Positions 9,125 to 16,324 of a stretch of DNA of 41,494 nucleotides are shown here, piece by piece. The stretch is taken from positions 1 to 41,494 of the forward strand of contig MGQQ01000086.1 in the NCBI GenBank assembly GCA_001798855.1. Reading direction: 5' to 3'. A program made the translations under genes and the position numbers. The notes beneath the pieces are model-generated. The model had not been told where the DNA came from and made no database searches. It worked only from the letters and a program-made list of their open reading frames with translations. The DNA is from Deltaproteobacteria bacterium RBG_16_49_23. Lineage in GTDB: Bacteria > Desulfobacterota > BSN033 > UBA1163. Position 1 is the stretch's first letter. Every line of letters begins with the position of its first letter.

Positions 9125-9190
9125 TTGGGTCAGGCAATGGTAAGGTGGTATTGACTCCTTTTTACCAACGTTATTATTGCCCGACCCCAT
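9125..9190. repeat. RAYT-type hairpin (degenerate copy)
   Basis: The left arm GGGTCAGGCAATGGTAAGG and the right arm TTATTATTGCCCGACCCCA pair imperfectly around a short loop. The flank CCCCATTTTTGC is shared with the copy at 8079-8150. It overlaps the longest possible 5' extension of the methyltransferase at 8178. The 246 bases that follow, to 9436, show no gene or clear signal. Confidence 0.75.
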
Positions 9191-9436
9191 TTTTGCTCAA
9201 CTCGTTTCACCACAATAGACCCGCTTCCATGAATTGTCAAGTGGGCCACGCCAGGCCCTTGATCCATCATTTTTCACTGTGAAATTCGTTAATTCCATTA
9301 CCTCGGGGACAGTCACAAAGGGTCAGGTTTCAACATTCAACAAGGTTTTCAAGTGACTGGATCCATTGTTGGATTTTCCTTGACACACTATCACCTTTTT
9401 CTTATATTTAAACTGTCCAAGAGCAAGCTTCACATT

Positions 9437-9560
9437 ACCCTGTCAGAAAGCCCCGCTGCTCGCAGTCCTGCCTGTGGCGGGATTCCTTTTTCAGCGAACA
9501 AGGGGCTTAATGGCCTGTGTAAACCTTCCCGTTAGCAAGTAGAAGACTTTCTATGAGGGT
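9437..9560 (-). repeat. Degenerate copy of the ACCCCGTTAGAAA inverted-repeat element
   Basis: A 124-base element. Its ends are ACCCTGTCAGAAA on the + strand and, read from the other side, ACCCTCATAGAAA. Read on the minus strand it aligns along its length with the better preserved copy at 24916-25067, including AGAAAGTCT, AACGGGA, TTAAGCCCC, GTTCGCT, AATCCCG and CAGCGGGGCTTTCT. The third family member lies inside wecB at 21678-21797. Confidence 0.7.
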
Positions 9561-9597
9561 TTACTTTTCGTCCCACTAACGCCGGGGTGGAGGCCAC

Positions 9598-9915
9598 ATG
9601 AAAACCAAAGAAACATGCCGGTTACCCGGTTTTCTCAAGCAGTACTTTTGGGAAACGGATTTCACGCATCTCGATTCGCGGCAACACCAATTCTATCTTA
9701 TCGAGCGCCTGATCGAGTACGGCGACGATCGCGCCATTCGCTGGCTGCGGCAGAACTATACGCCCACGCAGATTGCGGCCGTGGTGCGGGACAGTCGTGC
9801 AATTTCGCACAACACGGCGAACCTGTGGGCCCTGATCCTAAACATCCCACGAGGCAGAATCCGATGTTTTTCAAAACCCTCCCTGCTTCCGCACAGGGCA
9901 TTTTCGCGCGGTTAG
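9598..9915 (+). CDS. DUF6922 family protein, putative antitoxin partner of AbiEii-like nucleotidyltransferase
   Basis: A 105-residue protein with LPGFLKQYFWETDF near the N-terminus, then ERLIEYGDDRAIRWL and NTANLWALILNIP. This is the DUF6922 pattern. Members are commonly encoded directly before an AbiEii/AbiGii-type nucleotidyltransferase and are taken as the antitoxin or regulatory half. ATG 9598 has a GGTGGAGG ribosome-binding site. The C-terminal 17 codons overlap the next gene in another frame, which suggests coupled expression. Base composition is more GC-rich than in the neighbouring glycan genes, consistent with horizontal acquisition. Confidence 0.7.
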   Translation: MKTKETCRLPGFLKQYFWETDFTHLDSRQHQFYLIERLIEYGDDRAIRWLRQNYTPTQIAAVVRDSRAISHNTANLWALILNIPRGRIRCFSKPSLLPHRAFSRG

Positions 9916-10514
9916 GCCACGATCCGTTCATTCGCGCATTTTATCTTGCCGGTGGTTCTGCCGCTGCGCTGCAGTTGGGACATCGCGTTTCGGCAGATCT
10001 GGACCTTTTCACTCCTAATGTGTACGATCCTGTTGCTCTGCTGTCCCGCCTTGAAAGGCTCGGTCAAGTGACCGTGCAGCAACAAGGCGAGGGAACATGG
10101 GTAGGGCTGCTGGCAGGAACTCGAATCAGTTTTTTTCACTACGGTTACCCGCTTATGCACCCTCCGGACACTTATCGAGGTCTGCGCATCGCCTCTCTGC
10201 TCGACATTGCTTTGATGAAGATTACGGCAATCAGTCAGCGGGGGCGCAGACGCGATTTCGTGGATCTCTACTTCATTTGCAAGAACCAGGAGTTTGAACT
10301 CGGGGATTTGCTCAAGCAAATCCCCGAGAAATACGGATCATTGTCCTATCCATCGTATCATCTCCTGCGTTCTCTCGCGTACTTTGATGACGCGGAACGA
10401 GACCCGCCACTGAAAATGTTAACGCGATGTAACTGGAATCGGATCAAGGTTTTCTTTGAAAAACAGGTGCGCGAATTGATGGGCGCTTCGATTCCAGGGG
10501 GTCCCAGGGCCTGA
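9864..10514 (+). CDS. AbiEii/AbiGii-type nucleotidyltransferase (putative toxin)
   Basis: A 216-residue protein from ATG 9864, which follows GAGGCAG. The frame is open further upstream, but that part only shadows the DUF6922 gene. FYLAGGSAAALQLGHR followed by S-ADLDLF is the nucleotidyltransferase signature: a G-G-S motif and paired Asp residues for metal binding. A helical tail includes RRRDFVDLYFI, typical of the AbiEii toxin family. Such enzymes inhibit growth by modifying a cellular target, shown to be tRNA for some MenT-type relatives. Together with the overlapping upstream DUF6922 gene it forms a probable toxin-antitoxin or phage-defence pair. The activity here is inferred. Confidence 0.75.
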   Translation: MFFKTLPASAQGIFARLGHDPFIRAFYLAGGSAAALQLGHRVSADLDLFTPNVYDPVALLSRLERLGQVTVQQQGEGTWVGLLAGTRISFFHYGYPLMHPPDTYRGLRIASLLDIALMKITAISQRGRRRDFVDLYFICKNQEFELGDLLKQIPEKYGSLSYPSYHLLRSLAYFDDAERDPPLKMLTRCNWNRIKVFFEKQVRELMGASIPGGPRA

Positions 10515-10786
10515 CTGAATAAAGATTCGTAATGTGAATAAATAGTGTCAGACAACGGTCATTCGGTATTAAAAGGATTAAAGATACTTTCATGATTTAA
10601 TCTAAGAACTTATCTTTAACATCAACCCCCTCCCCTGGGAGACTGTGTTGTACTTAGCCATTCGCCCCTCGACAGGCATGTCCCGATCGGACCGTACACC
10701 ACCTCCCCTGCCTAAAGGCAGGCAGGCTTTGTCAAAGTGAAGAGAAACATTTCCCCTTTTAACAAGGGGGGGAATTTTGAAAGAAA
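10515..10786. other. Intergenic stretch with degenerate repeat ends
   Basis: There is no coding potential. Positions 10545-10570 (GTGTCAGACAACGGTCATTC and following GGTATT) resemble the left end of the RAYT element with several mismatches. Positions 10705-10730 hold a GCCTAAAGGCAGGC hairpin, and 10752-10775 another CCCC/GGGG palindrome. No confident promoter was found for the glycosyltransferase that follows. Confidence 0.4.
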
Positions 10787-12247
10787 ATGGTTGACCAAGA
10801 ATCCATGACAGATAAGGCGTCTAAATATAAATTTCCCCCCGGGGCGCTGGTGGGGAATACCTATGATCTCTTTTTCTTCTCAATCGTCGATTTCTCCTAC
10901 CTCCGCCAGAGGCCTCAACAGCTCGCTTATCACTTTGCCAAAAGGGGGCACAGGGTCTTTTATCTTAGTATTTCTCAGTTCCTTCCAGCCGACTCCGGAG
11001 AAGATTTTGAAATCAAGGAAATCAAAAAGAATATCTACGAGGTCTTCCTGAAAAGTCCCTCTTTTCTCCGTGTCTATGAAGATTACATCGATTCCAAGGT
11101 TTTGGAAATTCTTTATCGTTCCCTGAACGGCTTAAGAAAAAAGTGGGGCTTGATCACAACCGTCAGCCTTGTCCACAACCCCTTCTGGTCGCCCCTCGTT
11201 TACAGAATGAGGGAGGAACATGGGTGGAAGATCATCTATGACTGTATGGATGAATGGGACACCTTCAAGGGCGTCGGAAGGCCTTTTCTGGACCAGGAAA
11301 ACATACTTGTGAGAAACGCAGACCTCGTCCTCGTGACAGCGGGATTACTTTATGAAAAATGGTCGAAGCAAGCCAGGCGTTGTATCCTGGTCAGGAATGC
11401 ATGTGATTACGAACATTTTGCAAGGATTTCGCCCAACACTCTGCTGGCAGATGTCCGGAAACCCATTATTGGTTTTTTCGGGGGGATCGCCGAATGGGTG
11501 GATATCGATCTGATCCGTTACGCTGCCCGCCGGAGAACGGATTGGTCTTTCGTCCTTCTTGGAGAAGTCTTCACCGACGTTTCAGCCCTAAAAAAAATGG
11601 ACAATGTTCATCTGCTTGGCCGCTGGCCTTACGAGGAGATGCCTTCCTATCTATTCCACTTCGATGTCTGTATTATCCCCTTCAAAAAGAACAAGGTCAC
11701 GGAAGCTGCCGATCCGGTTAAGCTATACGAGTTTCTCAGCTCCGGGAAACCCATTGTTGCAAGGGACCTGAATGAAATAAGGCAGTACGAAGACCTTCTC
11801 TACCTTTTCGATACAGAAGAAGGATTCGTTCAACGCATCGAGAAAGCTCTAAATGAAAAAGACGCCCGGATTCGGGAGAAAAGAAGACATACCGCCGCAT
11901 CCAACACGTGGGATGATCGAATCGACCGGATCGACCATGAGATACAGGAGATCTACAAGAAGGCATCGATTGTTATCGCTAATGTGTCCAGAGAAGGTCT
12001 GGAGGAAAAACTTCGCCAAAAAGATATCTCCCTTGAGGAACAGCAGAGAGAGCTGGCCCGTCTCTATGCTATTGAGAAGGGTCTGTTCTGGAAAATGGCA
12101 AAAAAGCTGATGGATCTAACCAACCAATGTATTTTCCCCCCCGACACAAGACGAGGGCGCCTTGCCTTCCGAATCGTCAACCGAATAAAAAGAAACCCCT
12201 ATAAATTGAATAAAAAGAAGGAAAGAAGGGAGAAACATTCTTGTTGA
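10787..12247 (+). CDS. GT4/GT1-like glycosyltransferase with C-terminal coiled coil
   Basis: A 486-residue protein. The N-terminal Rossmann-like part contains FSYLRQRPQQLAYHFAKRGH, and the C-terminal part contains FFGGIAEWVDIDL, then VCIIPFKKN and ADPVKLYEFLSSGKPIVA, the nucleotide-sugar-binding region of GT-B retaining enzymes. It resembles the TuaH-like glycosyltransferases of polysaccharide loci. From about residue 400 it continues as a charged coiled coil ending in the motif FWKMAKKLMDL, then PPDTRRGRL near residue 450. The same arrangement occurs at the N-terminus of the protein at 22567. The last codons overlap the start of a truncated methyltransferase gene at 12241, so the original operon continued beyond this point. 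Confidence 0.8.
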   Translation: MVDQESMTDKASKYKFPPGALVGNTYDLFFFSIVDFSYLRQRPQQLAYHFAKRGHRVFYLSISQFLPADSGEDFEIKEIKKNIYEVFLKSPSFLRVYEDYIDSKVLEILYRSLNGLRKKWGLITTVSLVHNPFWSPLVYRMREEHGWKIIYDCMDEWDTFKGVGRPFLDQENILVRNADLVLVTAGLLYEKWSKQARRCILVRNACDYEHFARISPNTLLADVRKPIIGFFGGIAEWVDIDLIRYAARRRTDWSFVLLGEVFTDVSALKKMDNVHLLGRWPYEEMPSYLFHFDVCIIPFKKNKVTEAADPVKLYEFLSSGKPIVARDLNEIRQYEDLLYLFDTEEGFVQRIEKALNEKDARIREKRRHTAASNTWDDRIDRIDHEIQEIYKKASIVIANVSREGLEEKLRQKDISLEEQQRELARLYAIEKGLFWKMAKKLMDLTNQCIFPPDTRRGRLAFRIVNRIKRNPYKLNKKKERREKHSC

Positions 12248-12300
12248 ATTTTAAGAAGATTTATACAACGATAAAAAACAGATCAAAAGAATTGGGTAGA
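12241..12300 (+). pseudogene. First 20 codons of a methyltransferase gene, cut off at a group II intron
   Basis: A TTG-TTG start overlaps the stop of the preceding gene and reads MLNFKKIYTTIKNRSKELGR. This matches the first residues of the intact methyltransferase at 17018 (MLNLKKICKTIKKR), including the unusual TTG-TTG start and the nucleotide run TTGTTGAATTT. The similarity stops where the group II intron's 3' end is predicted (about 12301). No continuation of the methyltransferase is visible on the far side of the intron, so the rest was deleted or rearranged. Any longer reading frame into the intron is not meaningful. Confidence 0.7.
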
Positions 12301-12301
12301 G

Positions 12302-12384
12302 TAGAGAGCTGGCGTAGTAGCGAGGGCTCTATCTCCAGCTCCCCCTCATCAAACCGTACGTGCGATTTTCCCGCATACGGCTTT
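12302..12384 (-). ncRNA. Group II intron domains V and VI
   Basis: Read on the minus strand, 12384-12351 is a 34-base hairpin beginning AAAGCCGTATGCGGG, with a GAAA-like loop and a closing CGCACGTACGG arm. It carries the catalytic AGC triad and the usual two-base bulge region of group II domain V. Positions 12345-12302 then form a GAGCTGG/CCAGCTC stem expected to hold the branch-point adenosine of domain VI. Confidence 0.75.
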
Positions 12385-12388
12385 CCGA

Positions 12389-13720
12389 TCATCTTCTTCC
12401 AGAAGCTTTCGCAGTCTGAGTCCACGGAGCAGTCGTCGGTATCTTGTATAATTTAAGATTGTCATAAAGATATCTGTAGGGATAAACTTTGTAACCTCTG
12501 CTTTTCTTCGCATGCTTCCGTCTCAGGTAGATTCGCACCCTCTCATCAAGAAAGTTCTTGAGTTTAGTCAGGTCTCGGCTACAGTTACCATAGTAAAAGT
12601 AACCCGTCCATCCTCGAACCAATGCATTGAGCTTCCCGATGAGCACCTCTTTGGGTAACTTAAGGTTATTCCGACAAGTAAGCGCTTTGATCTCCGCCTT
12701 GATCTCGGCCATGGCCTCCTTTGAGGGTATGATGAGTGGAAACCATCTCCCTGTCTTGGGGTTCTTCCTAACTTCCAGGGTAAAGCCAAGAAAGTCAAAT
12801 CTCTGCTTCTTGGCATCTATCACCCTCGTTTTGTCCTCGTTGAGACTTAACTCTAAATCCCTCAGGACCGCTTTGATTCCCTTCAGCACCCTCTCCGTCT
12901 GATCCTGACACAGAACCACAAAATCATCCGCATAACGGATCAATCTCGCCTTAAATCGCTCCTCTACCTTTCTCACTTTCCATATCCGATCCAGAACATG
13001 AAGATAGATATTGGCGAGCAACGGCGATATCACGCCCCCCTGCGGCGTCCCCTTCGGATTCCCCTCTGTCCTCTTCTTCCCATCTCTCCCTTCTTCTACC
13101 ACTGACGCCTTTAACCACAGCTTGATTAACCGCAGGATGTTCTTATCCACGATTCGCTTGGCCACCAATGCCAGTAGTTTGTCGTGGGGGATGGTATCAA
13201 AGTACTTCGAGATGTCGGCATCAATTACCTGAGTCTTTCCCATGCGAAGCTGTAAGGAAACATCATCCATCGCCTGATGCGCATTCCGCTTCGGCCTAAA
13301 CCCGTAGGAATTGCCCTCAAAATCCGCCTCAAAGATCGGCTCGATCACTATCTTGACAGCCATCTGAACCACTCGATCCTTGATCGTCAGGATTCCCAAC
13401 GGCCTCTGCCCCCCATCCGGCTTCGGTATGTTTACTCTCCTTACAGGCATCGGCTTGTAAACCTTACCCCTCAGTTCCTCTGCAATCTGATCAAGATACC
13501 TCTCTGCTCCTCCCGCCCTCTCCTCAACGCTCTCAAAGGTCAACCCGTCTACTCCACAAGCTCCCTTGTTCGCCTTGACAAGCCGGTAGGCGTGACTCAG
13601 GATGTCTCGCCGATACACCTTTTCATAGAGGAGATAAAACCTGAAGTTCGGCTCCTGCTTGGCCTTCCGGTATAGTTTCCTCTGAAGTTCCCGAATCCTA
13701 TCTGGAGTTTCCAGCGTCAC
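12389..13720 (-). CDS. ltrA: Group II intron reverse transcriptase/maturase
   Basis: A 443-residue multifunctional intron-encoded protein from a GTG start. Reverse transcriptase motifs are in order: IPKPDGGQRPLGILTIKDR, the GNSYGFRPKRNAHQA block, DADISKYFDTIPH (first catalytic Asp), GTPQGGVISPLLANIYL, and the active-site box RYADDFVVL. The C-terminal GIIM maturase domain is recognisable around GWTGYFYYGN. No Cys-rich HNH endonuclease follows, so the protein probably relies on a nascent strand for priming. It binds its own intron RNA, promotes splicing and copies the intron into new DNA sites. The complete, unbroken frame suggests recent mobility. Confidence 0.92.
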   Translation of the reverse strand: MTLETPDRIRELQRKLYRKAKQEPNFRFYLLYEKVYRRDILSHAYRLVKANKGACGVDGLTFESVEERAGGAERYLDQIAEELRGKVYKPMPVRRVNIPKPDGGQRPLGILTIKDRVVQMAVKIVIEPIFEADFEGNSYGFRPKRNAHQAMDDVSLQLRMGKTQVIDADISKYFDTIPHDKLLALVAKRIVDKNILRLIKLWLKASVVEEGRDGKKRTEGNPKGTPQGGVISPLLANIYLHVLDRIWKVRKVEERFKARLIRYADDFVVLCQDQTERVLKGIKAVLRDLELSLNEDKTRVIDAKKQRFDFLGFTLEVRKNPKTGRWFPLIIPSKEAMAEIKAEIKALTCRNNLKLPKEVLIGKLNALVRGWTGYFYYGNCSRDLTKLKNFLDERVRIYLRRKHAKKSRGYKVYPYRYLYDNLKLYKIPTTAPWTQTAKASGRR

Positions 13721-14232
13721 CGCAATCTCCTGCCCTTCCCTCCTTCAGAAACACGATGAAAGCATTGCCCCTTTCCTCTCTCAAGGTTCTGCTCTCCTTG
13801 AGATCCAAACGGTACTATGGGCAACTCCGATTCCCTTACAGACCAAGTGAATTTTCGTCTCCTTATATTCACCCGTTGCTGTCCTGTACAACATCTGCAA
13901 GGGCCTCCCGTGCTACCACCATATGGCTTCCCCTGCGTGTCGCCCCTGCTACCCCGGGAGTCCACCTATCGGTTATGGCAGTTTTTGTTAGAATAGGTGC
14001 TCCAGCCTTCTCCTCCTGACAATAGAATCGGCAACTCCGTTTTCGTTCACGAGGCTACGTATAGGTTCGCTTTCGCTGCAACCCGCAGGTTTGCTCGACT
14101 CACTTCCTGAGCCTTTGTTAGGGAACTTAGTGCTTCAGGTTACCCTTTACACCTCCCTCCAGCTACGTGGGCGAACTGCCGAAGTCCCACGGCCAGACTT
14201 TAACTGGCAAGTCATATGTTCTACACGGCATA

Positions 14233-14343
14233 CTGCCAGGCAACGGTAATTCAGTATTCTGTCAGGGAAAAGGTAAACCTCATGGAAGTAAATTTGGCCA
14301 GCGGAGGAAGAGAAAATACCATGTTACCAGTGGCTCCATTAAT
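14233..14343 (+). repeat. Degenerate RAYT-derived miniature element
   Basis: The left end CCAGGCAACGGTAATTCAGT resembles the RAYT left end (TCAGGCAATGGTAAGATGGT). Near the right, AAGAGAAAATACCATGTTAC is identical to the sequence before the right end of the deleted RAYT copy at 19110-19130. Only about 60 bases lie between, so this is an eroded internally deleted copy. It abuts the predicted 5' end of the group II intron. Confidence 0.5.
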
Positions 14344-14348
14344 CTTCT

Positions 14349-14711
14349 TCAATCGAGGGGGATGAACAGCGTACGATCCCTGTATTCTTCTGTGGCAGAG
14401 GCCAACCAGATCAAATGGAGTTCCTCTATAATACGCCCAACACCAGCGCCGGGACGGACCCAAAATAAACCCGGGATGTGCCGCCCGGAGGCAAAATGAT
14501 CGGACAAATGCGCCGGTATGGTGCTCCGATTTTCGGTCACGAGGAGATAGCTGTTCTCTTCAATCCAATTGAGAATGTCCGGATCAGAGGTTCCGGATGG
14601 CGGGGCTCCTGGATCTCCCACGGCAAGTACCTCAAGGCTTGGGTGCTGCCGACGTAGTTGCCGCTGAATAGCCCGGTTTATATTTTCATCGAGTAAGAAG
14701 CGAGGCTTCAT
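14349..14711 (-). CDS. DUF5615 PIN-like toxin
   Basis: A 120-residue protein that begins MKPRFLLDENINRAI, the acidic N-terminal strand of PIN-like DUF5615 proteins (LLDEN). It continues with an acidic SDPDILNWIEENSYLLVTENR block and ends in GRHIPGLFWVRPGAG. The conserved acids would form a nuclease-like active site. Its ATG overlaps the stop of the DUF433 gene by 4 bases, a typical coupled antitoxin-toxin arrangement with the antitoxin first. The C-terminus ends next to an eroded repeat but appears full length. Confidence 0.85.
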   Translation of the reverse strand: MKPRFLLDENINRAIQRQLRRQHPSLEVLAVGDPGAPPSGTSDPDILNWIEENSYLLVTENRSTIPAHLSDHFASGRHIPGLFWVRPGAGVGRIIEELHLIWLASATEEYRDRTLFIPLD

Positions 14712-15067
14712 CTCACTGCCGTGGAAGATGTTTCTGTCTTTCCTCGATCCAATTCGCGTCGTAGTCGATGGAGACGTTTGCGCAATTCCTGTAGAAATTC
14801 TGACGGATGACGCTGCTGCTCTTCCCAGGCATCTTCCTGGCGCTGTTTCACTTGCTGCAGGTAGGCACCCACCTTCTCCTCATTTGCAAGGCAGTAGGTG
14901 ATTGTAGCATGGATCTGTTCAAGGGTAAGCGTAGGGTAATGAAGGACGATCTCCTCGGGACTGGCCCCCTGATAGTAATCACGCAAAACCGTCTCAATCC
15001 CCATCCGTGTTCCAGCAATGCGTATGGCTTCATCACCGATGAATTCGAAATAAGACTCTAATTCCAT
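14708..15067 (-). CDS. DUF433 antitoxin
   Basis: A 119-residue protein. The N-terminal half shows the DUF433 pattern, a winged-helix-like DNA-binding fold: RIAGTRMGIETVLRDYYQGASPEEIVLHYPTLTLEQIHATITYCLAN. The second half is a charged helical tail that probably wraps the toxin. A GGAGGAAAAACG ribosome-binding site precedes ATG 15067. The promoter at 15102-15129 overlaps a perfect palindrome, consistent with autoregulation by this protein. It pairs with the DUF5615 toxin encoded immediately downstream. Confidence 0.88.
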   Translation of the reverse strand: MELESYFEFIGDEAIRIAGTRMGIETVLRDYYQGASPEEIVLHYPTLTLEQIHATITYCLANEEKVGAYLQQVKQRQEDAWEEQQRHPSEFLQELRKRLHRLRRELDRGKTETSSTAVR

Positions 15068-15094
15068 TCGTTTTTCCTCCGATCATCACAACTA

Positions 15095-15129
15095 TATATG
15101 TATTATACATATAATTCACGAGATAGCAA
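15095..15129 (-). promoter_or_regulatory. Promoter and palindromic operator of the DUF433/DUF5615 pair
   Basis: On the minus strand TTGCTA (15129-15124) and TATAAT (15107-15102) are separated by 16 bases, and an extended -10 TG precedes TATAAT. TATATGTATTATACATATA (15095-15113), with 9-base arms and a single central base, covers the -10. This is where an autorepressing antitoxin would bind. Confidence 0.7.
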
Positions 15130-15216
15130 AGGTTTTGATAAGCTTCGTAATCGTAACAGTTTAATCCTTATCTTAGCGGTTGCTGTATCAGCGGTGAGGA
15201 GGGTTTGCAGTTCAAG

Positions 15217-16292
15217 TTTTGGGGTCAGGCAATTGTAAGATGGTATTGACATGTATGGGATCGTTATGATACTGGAATCCCATGGCTCGCAAACCGAGAA
15301 TTCATTTTCCTGGCGCTTTGTACCATGTTATTTCGAGGGGTAACCACCAACAGGATATCTTTCTGGACGAAAGAGATCTAAAGAAGTTTCTCTCCTATCT
15401 TTCTGAATACAAGCTAAGGTTCCGTTTCCGTCTTTATGCCTATGCGCTTATGAAGAGTCATTTCCATCTCCTGGCAGAAGTGGAAGAGGCCCCATTAAGC
15501 AGAATAATGCAATCGCTCCTATTCCGGTATACACGCTATTTCAACTGGCGATACGGCAAAATAGGTCATCTTTTTCAAGGGCGTTACCGTGCCATCCTGT
15601 GTGACAAGGATGTATACCTTTTGGAATTGGTTCGCTATATTCATCTCAATCCGGTCCGGGCAAAATTAGTATCGCTGCCTGAAGACTATCGCTGGACAGG
15701 GCACTCAGAATACCTTGGAAAGGCAAAGAATGAACTTTTGGATAAGGATTTGATATTGGGCCAGTTTAGTAAGAATGAGCCTGAGGCAAGACGAAGGTAT
15801 CGTGAATTTGTATTGGATCGGGTTCAGGAGGGGCACCAAAAAAAATATTACGAGGTAATGGACCAGCGATACCTCGGGGCAGAAAGCTTTGTTGAGCAGG
15901 CGGAGGCTAAGATGGGGGTCCCAGAACGCATAGTTTTTAATATTCCATTAGAAACAATCACCCAGGAGGTGTGTCGCCACATAGGGATCGATCCAGACAG
16001 GTTATATTCCATGACCAGGGATAGGAAGGGAGTCTACGGAAGGAATATGGCGGCTTTTCTTGCAAGAGTATTATCAAATTATCTGGTAAAAGATGTTGCT
16101 CAACACTTCGGTCGGAGTCCGATAACGATGAGTCAGGGTGTGATTAAGTTTGAAGAGGGTCTTCGCAATAACGGAGGTTTGCGGGAAATGATAGAGGTAA
16201 TAAAGGCGGATCTTGCGAGAATGGGAAAGAGAAAATACAACATTACAATTGCCTGACCCCAATTACAACATTACAATTACCTGACCCCAATT
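15217..16292 (+). mobile_element. Complete REP-associated tyrosine transposase (RAYT) element
   Basis: The left end reads GGGGTCAGGCAATTGTAAG at 15221. The right end is its complement, ACAATTGCCTGACCCC, and supplies the stop codon of the transposase. The right end is present twice as a 28-base tandem duplication (16236-16263 and 16264-16291) differing by one base. Hairpins made of the same two ends occur at 8079, 9125 and 17984, and an internally deleted copy at 18833. This is the presumed source of those elements. Confidence 0.85.
15282..16256 (+). CDS. REP-associated tyrosine (HUH/Y1) transposase with DnaA-like C-terminal domain
   Basis: A 324-residue protein. The N-terminal Y1 transposase domain begins MARKPRIHFPGALYHVISRG and contains the metal-binding H60-F-H62 (MKSHFHLL). 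Tyrosines around residues 83-86 (FRYTRYFN) include the likely nucleophile, and RYIHLNPVRA is a RAYT hallmark. Residues 220-310 resemble the DnaA domain IV helix-turn-helix (VKDVAQHFGRSPITMSQGV), a known C-terminal extension in one RAYT group that probably helps bind DNA. It nicks single-stranded DNA at hairpin ends through a 5'-phosphotyrosine. The stop codon lies within the right-end repeat, so gene and element end are fused. The frame is intact. Confidence 0.9.
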   Translation: MARKPRIHFPGALYHVISRGNHQQDIFLDERDLKKFLSYLSEYKLRFRFRLYAYALMKSHFHLLAEVEEAPLSRIMQSLLFRYTRYFNWRYGKIGHLFQGRYRAILCDKDVYLLELVRYIHLNPVRAKLVSLPEDYRWTGHSEYLGKAKNELLDKDLILGQFSKNEPEARRRYREFVLDRVQEGHQKKYYEVMDQRYLGAESFVEQAEAKMGVPERIVFNIPLETITQEVCRHIGIDPDRLYSMTRDRKGVYGRNMAAFLARVLSNYLVKDVAQHFGRSPITMSQGVIKFEEGLRNNGGLREMIEVIKADLARMGKRKYNITIA

Positions 16293-16324
16293 ACCCTTCC
16301 GGACATGGAAAAGGAGATTACAAA

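Larger units (their letters stand above)
12301..14226 (-). mobile_element. Group II intron (retroelement) on the minus strand
   Basis: About 1.9 kb. It comprises a reverse transcriptase/maturase gene (12389-13720) preceded by about 500 bases of structured 5' RNA (domains I-III, 13721 to about 14226) and followed within 5 bases by a domain V hairpin (12351-12384) and a domain VI stem (GAGCTGG paired with CCAGCTC, 12305-12334). The 3' end is placed after ...CTCTAC, at 12301. The 5' end is placed at GTGTAG (14226) by its resemblance to the GUGYG start consensus and is uncertain by tens of bases. The element lies antisense to the glycan operon and so would not splice out of that transcript. Confidence 0.75.

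Noticed and set aside
12241-12456. A 71-codon frame running from the methyltransferase remnant into the intron
   Set aside because: Only the first 20 codons are homologous to the paralogue. The rest translates intron domain V/VI RNA and the end of the maturase gene antisense.
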